DNA of 50,467 nt from a virus. A model generated the notes under the pieces. It saw only the letters and a program-made list of their open reading frames with translations, ran no database searches and was not told where the DNA came from. The stretch is taken from IMG/VR virus record IMGVR_UViG_3300042888_002152, positions 1 to 50,467 of that record; one strand, given 5' to 3'. The position numbers were made by a program, and so were the translations under genes. This document shows, piece after piece, positions 10,101-17,444 of this stretch (position 1 is the stretch's first letter; the number at the start of each line of letters is the position of its first letter).

Positions 10101-10361
10101 AATCCAGAGCGTAGTGGTAAGGCCATAAATGTTGCCACCAAAGAAGATGTATCAGAGCAAGGCTCCGCTGATTGGCCGTTTGAAGCTCTCAACGAACTTT
10201 CAAACGAAAAGTTAACACAATACAAACGTGCTGCCGCAGCCGATGCAGGCAAATCAGACCTAGAAGGCAACTTCAAACGTGCTGACAAACGTTTTGGTGG
10301 TATTGTACAAGCAACTAAAAAACAGTTTGCCAACGATGTTAAAAAATACCAACCACAATGA
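7107..10361 (+). CDS. Large basic, Cys-rich modular protein, possibly a cleavable internal head polyprotein
   Basis: 1084 residues. The start M-L-V-Q-D-L-F-E-N fits an L-x-E prohead-protease signal. The N-terminal half is helical with Gln/Gly-rich linkers. The second half is a string of short basic modules, many with paired Cys: an S-F-C-A-R-M-S-G-V-K-G module, two C-P-x-C-G knuckles, two A-C-W-x(n)-N-C-V modules, an A-C-Y-Y-K-V-K-S-R-Y module, and a C-terminal L-H-D-W-F-N-K-E-K-W module rich in Lys/Arg. Three L-x-E sites (L702-D-E, L832-E-E, L935-E-E) sit exactly at module starts. DNA binding or condensation is inferred from composition. It overlaps the next gene by ATGA. Confidence 0.7.
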   Translation: MLVQDLFENRTNDAYKVFQQLAVAVNRSQDIDLKIGREMMPIAYWQARHLLGQYKSIVKNQGPDAGMTFLSDYNTISAALDAMDAKLASYKNIGSVPGQRGVAENEEQNPVAGAITRRILTQRTDLLSKYGPVLVTQAIDDVADFVGDTEEIGSSDVSGWVQQVERALARMGQDLGEAGRNYHANRTGFARGARDPEGQDPAPDTRTWYIRLNGKLIRDKQGNPYSFRDKAAANKAALTMQAKLFNQGKEFVLTTNPNDPQQGMDEGWKETLGTAALTGAMALGSAGAQARVTPDGQGGFTGGLKPSATVTAPADNKPAAETPKGFSKEYLQKAADPNRTGRYMISVERAQELLKGMQEGMAEGEKDTSRMNKQSQDFYNKNPNFKRDDRETKSLGNNRLATRVDPTGGLPKVAKKAMTPFRSMAQEDARPGPLEQTTKHTQKKTVDQLNHLQALNGLDETVSLMRAANRRVTENLNLINGIQDVTQDLDSQFDIIEDWIGALAKQLSVDPEQIWEDFESVDDETLLETAAWQKKSGKNKTGGLNAKGVASYRREHPGSKLQTAVTTKPSKLKPGSKAAKRRKSFCARMSGVKGPMKKPNGKPTRKALALRKWNCHESVMEAANAAQQAAIAIAMKKAGKKPKGMSEDWSQKYKSSINCSHPKGFSQKAHCAGKKKHTESVEMEMTCPDCGMCETHVDHTNLDEACWKGYHKEGNKKMFGKTYPNCVKNEDIEEDNSRIARKPGQPANSKKHSDLYTDENPKGTITGLKFATAEDARASVSKIRNSGRSHAHKIQAAVAMEQRAKAAGKSEAASVYRKYINATKKTDEGIDLEEACWDTHKQVGMKNKGGKQVPNCVPKESVQEQQSHSESCPHCGGEMVSEELMNEKKDACYYKVKSRYKVWPSAYASGALVKCRKKGASNWGNKTTESLVQELEENLHDWFNKEKWVRMDTKGNIKGDCAREPGEGKPKCLPAAKAHALGKKGRASAAQRKRRQDPNPERSGKAINVATKEDVSEQGSADWPFEALNELSNEKLTQYKRAAAADAGKSDLEGNFKRADKRFGGIVQATKKQFANDVKKYQPQ

Positions 10362-11845
10362 GAGCACAAGAGTTTGTTAACGAAGTCAACATAGACAATC
10401 GCACAGGCGCAGGATCTGTGCCATGGAATCAGGAAGTTGATTATCGTGGTCTGCGTGTGGCAATGAAGCCCAGTACATTTTTACGACTGGCATTACCGCT
10501 CACAGATCAAGACAACAGCAGAATGGAACGGCACATTGGTACAGGTGGTACCATTGGTGCTCCATTTTTAGATATTGTTGTGCCCGAAGCATGGCAGTCC
10601 GGCGATTTCAGCGAACCAGCACAGGTCAAAGGGCATGATGGCCGTCATAGAATGCAGGCCATATCAAAGCTGGAAGGAGACGCACCTGTGGAAACACATT
10701 TGTTTCCTAAATATCTGCGCAATCGTGATTTGACTCCGGAAATAGTCCAACGCCTACAAGCAGGCATGGTCACGCAATCTGGTCGCTACATGCCAGGTCC
10801 GTTGTTTGATGTCGATTTTAAATCTGTATCACGCCCTGATACAGAACTAGCAGAAGGCCTGGAAAAGTTTAATTACGAAGTCTTGCGTCCAGGATTCCGT
10901 TGGAGTGAAGAAATCAATGGTATCACATATCTAGTACGTACTCAATGGGATAACATGCCCGAAGTCATAGCAAGAATCAACAACCGAGAAGTGGGCCGTG
11001 TTACATTTATCAAGCATGACACTCGCACAGCTTTAGAAAGTGTCAGTACGTATGTGAGCCCAAAATGGCAAGGGCATGGTATAGCCAAAAACATGTATGC
11101 GGTCATGCGTATGCTGGGTGCCAATATTTGGCCCAGTGGCGCACAAACTGCCATGGGCAAGAACATGTGGGCCAAATGGAAAAAGCACAGTGACGTCAAA
11201 CATTTGACCAGCATGAATGCAAAAATAGATCAGCCGGGTGTGGCAGAAGCCTTTGATCAACCTTATTCCATTAAATGGGAGAAAAGTGAACATGGTGACT
11301 ATGATGCATTAGCCACACTAGATGATGGATCATATCTGCATGTCATGTTTGAACATACCACACCGTATGAAGTTAATGTTTCGTTTTGGAGAAACAACAG
11401 TTTAGAAACCACAGGCAATGGTGATTCTCAACGAGTATTTGCCACAGTACTAACAGCTATAAAACAGTTTCTAAAAACTGAACAACCAGCAAACATAGCA
11501 TTTTCAGCCAGCAAAGATGTTGAACCAGGACAAAATAGTATGAGTCGGTCAAAATTATACAGCAGATTGGTTCAACGATATGCCACTGCTTGGGGATATA
11601 AATCAAATGCGTTTGATCATGGTGATGAAATTGTTTATGAATTGAGCAGAATAAAACCAATTGTTAAGACAGTAGGAGAAAACTTTGCCGACGGCAAAGG
11701 TCCAGGTCGACCTGGTGATAGTCAAAGACACGGTATTCCTAAAAAAGCCACCATGGCTGAACTAGAAAAGGCCTCGCATGCCAAAGGTCGCAAAGGACAA
11801 CTGGCTCGCTGGCAATTAAACATGCGTAGAGGGCGTAAGAAATGA
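10358..11845 (+). CDS. Multidomain probable internal protein with GNAT-like acetyltransferase domain
   Basis: 495 residues. The N-terminus M-R-A-Q-E-F-V-N-E repeats the putative capsid-targeting peptide of the 65-aa protein. Residues about 60-130 (G-H-D-G-R-H-R-M) recall a ParB/sulfiredoxin-like fold. Residues about 170-290 look like a GNAT acyltransferase, with V-S-P-K-W-Q-G-H-G-I-A-K-N-M-Y at 233-247 as the acyl-CoA binding loop. A further alpha/beta domain follows. The last ~50 residues are strongly basic (G-R-K-G-Q-L-A-R-W, R-R-G-R-K-K). Acetylation of a host or phage protein is a reasonable guess; the ParB-like call is weak. Confidence 0.65.
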   Translation: MRAQEFVNEVNIDNRTGAGSVPWNQEVDYRGLRVAMKPSTFLRLALPLTDQDNSRMERHIGTGGTIGAPFLDIVVPEAWQSGDFSEPAQVKGHDGRHRMQAISKLEGDAPVETHLFPKYLRNRDLTPEIVQRLQAGMVTQSGRYMPGPLFDVDFKSVSRPDTELAEGLEKFNYEVLRPGFRWSEEINGITYLVRTQWDNMPEVIARINNREVGRVTFIKHDTRTALESVSTYVSPKWQGHGIAKNMYAVMRMLGANIWPSGAQTAMGKNMWAKWKKHSDVKHLTSMNAKIDQPGVAEAFDQPYSIKWEKSEHGDYDALATLDDGSYLHVMFEHTTPYEVNVSFWRNNSLETTGNGDSQRVFATVLTAIKQFLKTEQPANIAFSASKDVEPGQNSMSRSKLYSRLVQRYATAWGYKSNAFDHGDEIVYELSRIKPIVKTVGENFADGKGPGRPGDSQRHGIPKKATMAELEKASHAKGRKGQLARWQLNMRRGRKK

Positions 11846-11919
11846 GACACAATGAATACCCAGTGTATCCTGAAGACGACGGCTACGATAGATTTAAAAA
11901 TCCTTATAGTCCAGTCTAA
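11842..11919 (+). CDS. 25-residue small ORF
   Basis: A short frame starting in an ATGA overlap with the stop of the upstream gene and ending 2 bases before the hydrolase start. It encodes 25 residues rich in Tyr, Pro and Asp (P-V-Y-P-E-D-D-G-Y-D-R-F). The coupling is what makes it credible; no function can be assigned. It may simply keep ribosomes moving toward the hydrolase gene. Confidence 0.4.
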   Translation: MRHNEYPVYPEDDGYDRFKNPYSPV

Positions 11920-11921
11920 CA

Positions 11922-12506
11922 ATGAATCTAGTTTATATTCACGGTGCCAGTGCCACAGGAGAAAGTTTTAATTATATCCGAGAACATGTCGGCGGATCTG
12001 ACATAGTTTTAGAATACAACAGTGCTGACGGATTCAAGCACAATCTTGATGCCATGCTGGCGCAGTTACATGATGTCAACAATATATTTTTTGTTGCACA
12101 CAGTTTGGGCGGAATCTATGCACTGCATTTGGCCAATTTAATACCCAATCAGGTCCTGGGTGCAATAACACTAAGCACACCCTATGGCGGTGCCGAAACT
12201 GCAGATTTTGCCAAGTATTTTTTACCCTTCAGCAGACTGTTAAAAGACATAGGTCCGCACAGTTGGCCCATGCGTCAAGCAGATCAAATTGAAATACATC
12301 ATCCCTGGACCAACATAGTCACAGTCAAAGGTAGTGCGGCCTGGATCATGGGACCAAACGACGGCATTGTCACTGTGGCCAGTCAACGGCATCATGATCA
12401 GGGAATGGAACTGATTGAAGTTGATTATAATCACTACGAAGTGGTGCTCAGTGACCAAGTTATTGCTATTATACAAGATAAAATAGCCGCGATAAATAAT
12501 AGCTAG
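11922..12506 (+). CDS. Alpha/beta hydrolase (lipase/esterase-like)
   Basis: 194 residues with a complete catalytic triad. The nucleophile elbow A-H-S-L-G-G gives S61, the acid is D147 in G-P-N-D-G-I-V, and the base is H171 in Y-N-H-Y-E-V. The oxyanion-side H-G-A-S motif is at the N-terminus (Y-I-H-G-A-S). The size is minimal for the family, and there is no signal peptide or lid insertion. It lies between two probable capsid-internal genes, so an ester, lipid or acyl-protein substrate met at infection is conceivable. The substrate is unknown. Confidence 0.8.
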   Translation: MNLVYIHGASATGESFNYIREHVGGSDIVLEYNSADGFKHNLDAMLAQLHDVNNIFFVAHSLGGIYALHLANLIPNQVLGAITLSTPYGGAETADFAKYFLPFSRLLKDIGPHSWPMRQADQIEIHHPWTNIVTVKGSAAWIMGPNDGIVTVASQRHHDQGMELIEVDYNHYEVVLSDQVIAIIQDKIAAINNS

Positions 12507-12517
12507 CACCAAAGATT

Positions 12518-14503
12518 ATGAAACTCTACCACTTTTTACCCGAACAAGCTGACCTTGACGAAGCAGCCATGAACCCCACGGAATTTGACCGTGCAGTTGC
12601 ACAAGGACAGCAGGCTGGTGTGTTGGTGGGTTTTGAGTTTGAAGTGCATGTACCAGAAGCCACAATCACAGGTGCTGACCCGGAAATAAACAAAGAAGAT
12701 GACAAATACTCCATGTCAAACTTTCAACCTATGTTTGAAGAGTGGGTTGATAACACTGAGCTAGAAGCCTTTTCACCTGATCAGTTTGACAATTTGTTTG
12801 CATTTAAACAACCCATAAATGGCTTTGATAACATGCAGACTGCTGCCATGCAAATGACAGAGCAAAAACTTGCAAAGATACGAGAAGTATTTGATCAAAT
12901 CCCAGAAAAAATCAGAGCCGACACAATTGAACACGTTCGCCGAGAATATCCAAGAAATCGTATTCCTCGAGACCTGTCACCAACTAGCCAACTTAGATTT
13001 TTTAAACGATTTGCCGTCCGCATTTATTATTACAATAACAAACCTAAAACTAACCAACTGGCCTCGTTAATCACACATTTCAGTAATTTCAGCTGGGAAG
13101 ATTTAATGAGTTTTGTGTATGCCGGCACAGTGGTAGACCAGGGCAGTCGATCAGGAAATGCTGTTCAGATATCCGGCAACTTTGATCAGTATTTTGAATT
13201 TAAAACATCCATGGCAGAAGTATGGGATGACTTGAATTTAGATGAGTACGAAGATTACGATGATGACTACGAAGATGATGATGACGAAGATTATAACAAA
13301 GCAGTCAGCATACTGGTTCCGTCGCTGGAACAAATGACCGGTCGCAAGGTCAATGTATTTCATAGCTATCACCAAAAACCAAAAAATCTTACCGACTGGT
13401 ACATTGAACCAGACGGCAGTTTAGAAACAGATAACAGTGGTGATGCCAGTTGCGAAATTGTCAGTCCGCCTTTGCCAGCAGTAGAAGCTGTGGGTGCGTT
13501 GAAAAGTTTTTATGGCCTGGCAAAACAACTGCGCCTGTACACCAACTCAACCACCGGCCTGCACATCAATGTCAGCATACCGGGCAATTTAGATGTGCTT
13601 AAATTGGCAGTGTTTTTAGGCGACCAGTATGTGTTAAAGTACTTTGGCCGCGAAAACAGCAGCTACGCTCGCAGTGCTGAAAGATCAATAGTGAGCAGAG
13701 CCACCGGTGCAGTCAAAGTTACAGCACCCAGAGGTAAAAAACCCAATCCAATTGGTCAACCCAGAACCACTGTCAGCATTGATATGGCAAAATTAAATGC
13801 CATGGCCAAGGATGCCACACAAGGTCATACAGCCAGTATCAGCAACAACGGCAAATACTTCAGCTTCAGGCATGCAGGCGGCAACTACCTGGCAGACTTT
13901 GCAGGCATTTACAACTCAGTGGGACGCTTTATTCGTGCCATGATCATTGCCAGTGATCCTGCACTGTACCGACAAGAATATCTGGCCAAACTGGCCAAAC
14001 TAACTGGTGGACCAACAGGTACTGTGCCAAATGCTGATACTGAACAAATGATCAGCTATCTCAGAACCAACGGAATGCCTGTGGTGTCCATGGACATAAT
14101 GAGATCCAAGAAAAATCGCAGCATGGATAAAGTTGCTCAAGATGCATTCAGAGGAGCATTTAATGTTGGTTGGAAAGCAGAGTATGCAGAGTTTATGACT
14201 GTGGTTCCCAACAGCGCCAGTGCCAAAACAAATCTACTGGCTAAATTTAATGCCCCAGCTAGAAAACAAAAAGCAGAGGAATCTGATCTAAGTAATTTTG
14301 CTGAAATTACAATAGCACCGCCTAACATTCGATCACTGAAAAACATGATGGCCGCTGACTTTCCACCAGGTGTGAATACATTTGACTCCGGTTTTGATAC
14401 TGCTGGCTATTATCTGCGCAGGAAAGAATGGAGTCCTCCTACAGATCCACGCACACAAACACTTATTAAACAACTTTTGCGTAAAAAGTTTCCAAAAAAA
14501 TGA
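12518..14503 (+). CDS. Second amidoligase-family protein
   Basis: 661 residues with the same amidoligase core as the giant upstream protein. It shows G-F-E-F-E at 38-42, E-P-D-G-S near 297-301, S-P-P-L-P, and G-L-H-I-N-V-S around H349, followed by a shared stretch L-A-V-F-L-G-D-Q-Y-V. Amidoligases form amide bonds between carboxyl and amino groups using ATP. An acidic insert (about 240-262) precedes the second half of the active site. The N-terminus has F-L-P-E|Q and L-D-E|A, possible prohead-protease sites. The C-terminal ~130 residues are an extra basic region. It overlaps the next gene by ATGA. Substrates are unknown. Confidence 0.75.
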   Translation: MKLYHFLPEQADLDEAAMNPTEFDRAVAQGQQAGVLVGFEFEVHVPEATITGADPEINKEDDKYSMSNFQPMFEEWVDNTELEAFSPDQFDNLFAFKQPINGFDNMQTAAMQMTEQKLAKIREVFDQIPEKIRADTIEHVRREYPRNRIPRDLSPTSQLRFFKRFAVRIYYYNNKPKTNQLASLITHFSNFSWEDLMSFVYAGTVVDQGSRSGNAVQISGNFDQYFEFKTSMAEVWDDLNLDEYEDYDDDYEDDDDEDYNKAVSILVPSLEQMTGRKVNVFHSYHQKPKNLTDWYIEPDGSLETDNSGDASCEIVSPPLPAVEAVGALKSFYGLAKQLRLYTNSTTGLHINVSIPGNLDVLKLAVFLGDQYVLKYFGRENSSYARSAERSIVSRATGAVKVTAPRGKKPNPIGQPRTTVSIDMAKLNAMAKDATQGHTASISNNGKYFSFRHAGGNYLADFAGIYNSVGRFIRAMIIASDPALYRQEYLAKLAKLTGGPTGTVPNADTEQMISYLRTNGMPVVSMDIMRSKKNRSMDKVAQDAFRGAFNVGWKAEYAEFMTVVPNSASAKTNLLAKFNAPARKQKAEESDLSNFAEITIAPPNIRSLKNMMAADFPPGVNTFDSGFDTAGYYLRRKEWSPPTDPRTQTLIKQLLRKKFPKK

Positions 14504-14901
14504 GAGCAAGTGAATTTTTAATTGAAGCCACTGATCCAGGGTTTGTGGGATTTATGAACAAAAGCCTGGGCGATCGTGTTGATACGGCGCGACCAGACCC
14601 ATTGGCCGGTGCTCCGGACTGGTATAAAAATACACCAGTACAAGATTTCAAAGCCGACAGTCATTGGGGTCGTGCAGCCTTGTGGGGGCTACGAGTATTG
14701 GCCAAAGTTGAGCCTGACGCCAGAGCTGCGTTGGCCCAAGCTGGTGAAGATGCCATAGTATCATACCTAGAAAAAGTTGCCAAGGCCACGGGTGCTTATA
14801 GAAAATTTAAATTTGCAGAAGAAGACATTTGGGAATCTCAGGACTACCTGGATGAAATATTCCATGACCCCAACATAACTAGTTGGACACAGGTTATATA
14901 A
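14500..14901 (+). CDS. Small probable capsid-internal protein with targeting peptide
   Basis: 133 residues beginning M-R-A-S-E-F-L-I-E-A. This matches the T4 internal-protein pattern and gives an ideal L-I-E|A prohead-protease site. The rest is mostly helical (A-A-L-W-G-L-R-V-L-A-K, A-I-V-S-Y-L-E-K-V-A-K) with no catalytic motif. It overlaps the amidoligase gene (ATGA) and the deaminase gene (TAATG). The body of the protein is not recognised. Confidence 0.65.
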   Translation: MRASEFLIEATDPGFVGFMNKSLGDRVDTARPDPLAGAPDWYKNTPVQDFKADSHWGRAALWGLRVLAKVEPDARAALAQAGEDAIVSYLEKVAKATGAYRKFKFAEEDIWESQDYLDEIFHDPNITSWTQVI

Positions 14902-15557
14902 TGCGAGTCAGTGATTTTCAAATTCGCAACCACAACAAACTGGATGATATTTTGGTTCAGTTATGTGCAATGATTATTGAGGGTAAAAAACAAGACCCAG
15001 AAAAGTACGGCATGGTAGCATCCGCAGTACTAGATACTAACAATAATCTAGTCAAAGCAGTGAATTATAAAACCACACACGGACGGGCACATGGAGAACT
15101 TGCTGCCATGGAACAGTATGAGCGCAAGTTTGGTAACATTCCTGCAGGTAGTATTATCATAACAACCTGCAGTCCTTGCAGTGAACCAATGCCAGTCAGC
15201 GAACGAGACGGTCCAAGTTGTACAGAATTAATCAACAACAGCCCAGTACGCAAAGTATATTGTGGATTTGAAGATCCCACACAGAATCTCAGTGATCGAT
15301 ATCAACACAAAAAATTCCACACTGAGTGTACAAAAAATCCCAAGATACATGAGCTGTGCCATGTGTTTGCCAATACATTTTTGGAACACAGAACAGAACA
15401 ACTAGATGAATTGACTTTTTTAGGATCACCATGCACCAAAGACTGTTCGGGGCATCGTGCAGGATATCGCTGGAGCAAAGATCGAGCTAACCGAACTGCC
15501 AGCAGTTGGAGTCAAAGTTTTAACAACGGGGCCGCGTTAGCTGCGGCCGGACGATAA
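14901..15557 (+). CDS. Cytidine/deoxycytidylate-deaminase-like protein with extra Cys module
   Basis: 218 residues from the ATG at 14901, preferred over an ATG at 14883 because it makes a TAATG overlap and yields M-R-V-S-D-F, like the M-R-A-S-E-F starts of neighbours. The zinc-deaminase signature is present in modified form: H64-G-E66 as ligand and proton shuttle, then S-P-C93 and a distant C107 instead of the usual P-C-x-x-C. The C-terminal ~45 residues are a separate module, G-S-P-C-T-K-D-C-S-G-H-R-A-G-Y-R-W. Deamination of a cytosine-type base is likely, but whether the substrate is free nucleotide or nucleic acid cannot be told. Confidence 0.7.
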   Translation: MRVSDFQIRNHNKLDDILVQLCAMIIEGKKQDPEKYGMVASAVLDTNNNLVKAVNYKTTHGRAHGELAAMEQYERKFGNIPAGSIIITTCSPCSEPMPVSERDGPSCTELINNSPVRKVYCGFEDPTQNLSDRYQHKKFHTECTKNPKIHELCHVFANTFLEHRTEQLDELTFLGSPCTKDCSGHRAGYRWSKDRANRTASSWSQSFNNGAALAAAGR

Positions 15558-15560
15558 AGA

Positions 15561-15630
15561 ACACCCTTAGGACCGTAACTCTGTTACGTGGTGTGGCCGG
15601 GTGCTGGCCTAGTGTAACGATTCGCTACCG
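15561..15630 (+). ncRNA. Candidate structured RNA of three consecutive stems
   Basis: In the 112-base gap after the deaminase gene, ACACC (15561-15565) pairs with GGTGT (15590-15594). It encloses a perfect 6-bp stem CGTAAC/GTTACG (15574-15579 with 15583-15588, loop TCT). GGCC (15595-15598) pairs with GGCC (15606-15609). GTAACG (15614-15619) pairs with CGCTAC (15623-15628) with one mismatch. There is no U-tract, so it is not a standard terminator. No tRNA cloverleaf can be drawn. A small RNA, processing site or leader is inferred. Confidence 0.45.
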
Positions 15631-15657
15631 TGAAACTAAAAGTGACCAATTATTAAC

Positions 15658-15665
15658 TATAAATA
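15658..15665 (+). promoter_or_regulatory. T4-type late promoter box TATAAATA
   Basis: An exact TATAAATA, the T4 late promoter consensus. It ends only 4 bases before the ATG at 15670, so a transcript starting about 10 bases downstream would lack that ATG. It may therefore drive downstream genes, or the true start of the next gene may be later. Confidence 0.4.
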
Positions 15666-15669
15666 GTTC

Positions 15670-16749
15670 ATGCTTGATTTTTTAAATGTTGGCACATCGT
15701 TAAATTTATCAAAAATTCAAATTGACGATTTACTTAAATCAATCTATGGACAGGAGTTTGATGTAGGCCCAGAAATTTTTCTTGGCATAAATTTACAATG
15801 GCCCAAGTTTGATTTACCTGCAAACTATCAACGATATTTCATATCATTCCATACCGAATATATGGACATACCTTGGATTCTAGAACAAGCTCGTCGTGTG
15901 TATCCAGTACCAATCTTATTAGTCACCGATTATGATATTGAAAAAAATCCTGTCTGGCCTGAAAATATAACTGTAATTAAATACATAACTTTACACAAGC
16001 AATTGGACCAAGCAATCAACGACATTGGAATGGCCACAGAAATCAAAACTCCCAAATATAAAATTAGCAGTTTAAGCTACCGAATTACACAATACAAAAA
16101 ATTTGTCACTGCATACTTATTGCAACATTTTGATCACAGTGACATGATACTGACCTATCACAATAGTATGGGAAAATTAGATGATCATCATGGATACCCC
16201 AACGGATACCCATACCTTGATCAACTTGAGTTAACATCATTGTCCAAAACACTGATAAATTTTGAAGATGATACAGAATCTATAAACATCTCCCCAGTTT
16301 TAAATGCTTCGTGGCAAATTGCACCGTTTCTGGATGCCTGGATCAATCTTACAAATGAAAGTTGGCACTATTCAAGGACTATACTCGATAATAAGAACTT
16401 TTATTATCCGGGTCCTTACTTGACTGAAAAAACTTTTAAACCCTTATTAGCTGGTAGACCATTTTTGGCTGTAGGACAATGTAACACTTACAAAACATTA
16501 AAGGATCTGGGACTTTCTGTTGATTTCGGATTTGATATCAGTTACGACACAGATTCAGGAGATCTTACTCGGATTAAAGGTATTTTTTCCGCAATTGATT
16601 ACATACAAAATACCAATCTTGATCAATTGTTCCAATCAGGAATTGATGCCGTTCGTTACAATTTAAATTACATTAAAAACAACGATTTGTTTGTCCACTG
16701 TGAAGATCTAAATACCGAAAGTGTAAAAAAGATTAAAAATTTTTTTTAA
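15670..16749 (+). CDS. GT10-like (fucosyltransferase-type) glycosyltransferase candidate
   Basis: 359 residues. The C-terminal half has Y-L-T-E-K-T-F-K-P-L-L-A-G-R-P-F, the motif that binds the nucleotide-sugar donor in family GT10, and ends with a helical tail. The N-terminal half is an alpha/beta domain lacking familiar motifs. A related protein lies at 31454-32476 in this window. No ribosome site is visible at the chosen ATG and a TATAAATA box touches it, so the start is uncertain. Base composition is clearly more AT-rich than the upstream operon. Sugar and acceptor are unknown. Confidence 0.55.
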   Translation: MLDFLNVGTSLNLSKIQIDDLLKSIYGQEFDVGPEIFLGINLQWPKFDLPANYQRYFISFHTEYMDIPWILEQARRVYPVPILLVTDYDIEKNPVWPENITVIKYITLHKQLDQAINDIGMATEIKTPKYKISSLSYRITQYKKFVTAYLLQHFDHSDMILTYHNSMGKLDDHHGYPNGYPYLDQLELTSLSKTLINFEDDTESINISPVLNASWQIAPFLDAWINLTNESWHYSRTILDNKNFYYPGPYLTEKTFKPLLAGRPFLAVGQCNTYKTLKDLGLSVDFGFDISYDTDSGDLTRIKGIFSAIDYIQNTNLDQLFQSGIDAVRYNLNYIKNNDLFVHCEDLNTESVKKIKNFF

Positions 16750-16844
16750 TTGGTACTGGATTTCAATCTTCAGTTAATAAATATTTCTTGTCAAATAATC
16801 TATAAAACTAAAATATTATAATTACTGATTTAACCAAAATATCA

Positions 16845-16872
16845 TTGACTTTTACACATAATACTGTATACT
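16845..16872 (+). promoter_or_regulatory. sigma70-type promoter
   Basis: TTGACT (16845-16850), 16-base spacer, TATACT (16867-16872), in the 146-base gap before the DsbA-like gene. A TAAATA box lies further upstream at 16778-16783. The rest of the gap is AT-rich without other clear signals. Confidence 0.65.
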
Positions 16873-16895
16873 TGTTTGACTAACAGGAGATTTAT

Positions 16896-17156
16896 ATGTC
16901 TACAAAAACTTTCAACGGCGAACAAAAACTCAAGCTCACTCAAATCATCAACGAAGGCATGCAGGTCATGCACGAAATTGAAACTTTAAACGGTGGGCTA
17001 GCTGACACTATCAAAGCAGTTGCCGAGGAGCTTGAGATCAAGCCTGCTGTCCTGAAAAAAGCCATTAGGCTTGCACACAAGGCAGAGTTTGGTAGAGAGA
17101 AACAGGATCATGAATTGTTAGAAACAATTCTAGAAACTGTGGGCAAAACACTATAA
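16896..17156 (+). CDS. dsbA: DsbA-like dsDNA-binding late transcription protein
   Basis: 86 residues, nearly all helical. The stretch L-K-L-T-Q-I-I-N-E-G, then A-E-E-L-E-I-K-P-A-V-L-K-K-A-I-R and H-K-A-E-F, is what I associate with the DsbA proteins of T4-like phages. These bind double-stranded DNA near late promoters and assist transcription. It has a strong AGGAG site 7 bases before the ATG and its own sigma70 promoter. It precedes the replication genes, as regulators do in related phages. The family call is by resemblance of a short protein, hence moderate. Confidence 0.6.
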   Translation: MSTKTFNGEQKLKLTQIINEGMQVMHEIETLNGGLADTIKAVAEELEIKPAVLKKAIRLAHKAEFGREKQDHELLETILETVGKTL

Positions 17157-17180
17157 CAGTGACCGTATCTCAGAATAGCC

Positions 17181-17444
17181 ATGAACAAACATCAACAACA
17201 TCTTAAAGACACTGGTTGGACTTATTGGCAACACCTACATCACAGTATTGTAGTGGGTTACCAACTTATTAAAATTGCCATGTTGGGGTTTATTCATGGG
17301 GTGTTTCCGGGGATCTGGGCTAATAAAGGACCAGTAGGCATATATCGAGTGTTCAAGGACATGCGAAAGTTACGCCATGCACAGAAACTATTTGATGCAG
17401 AAGACCAACAACAGCATGAGCAAGATAAAAATAATCGGGTATAA
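17181..17444 (+). CDS. Small membrane-associated protein (DUF6356-like)
   Basis: 87 residues. A His-rich amphipathic start (W-Q-H-L-H-H-S) is followed by one hydrophobic helix (about 27-48: Q-L-I-K-I-A-M-L-G-F-I-H-G-V-F-P) and a charged tail. This layout resembles the small family DUF6356 found in bacteria, of unknown function. Its 3' end overlaps the acyltransferase start at 17416 by 29 bases. Confidence 0.55.
   Translation: MNKHQQHLKDTGWTYWQHLHHSIVVGYQLIKIAMLGFIHGVFPGIWANKGPVGIYRVFKDMRKLRHAQKLFDAEDQQQHEQDKNNRV

Noticed and set aside
14883-14900. Deaminase start at the ATG at 14883
   Set aside because: It would add six residues overlapping the previous gene; the TAATG at 14901 gives the shared M-R-x-S-(D/E)-F start.
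15561-15630. A tRNA gene
   Set aside because: No cloverleaf, T-loop GTTC-A or CCA-end stem could be drawn; the stems are arranged in a line.
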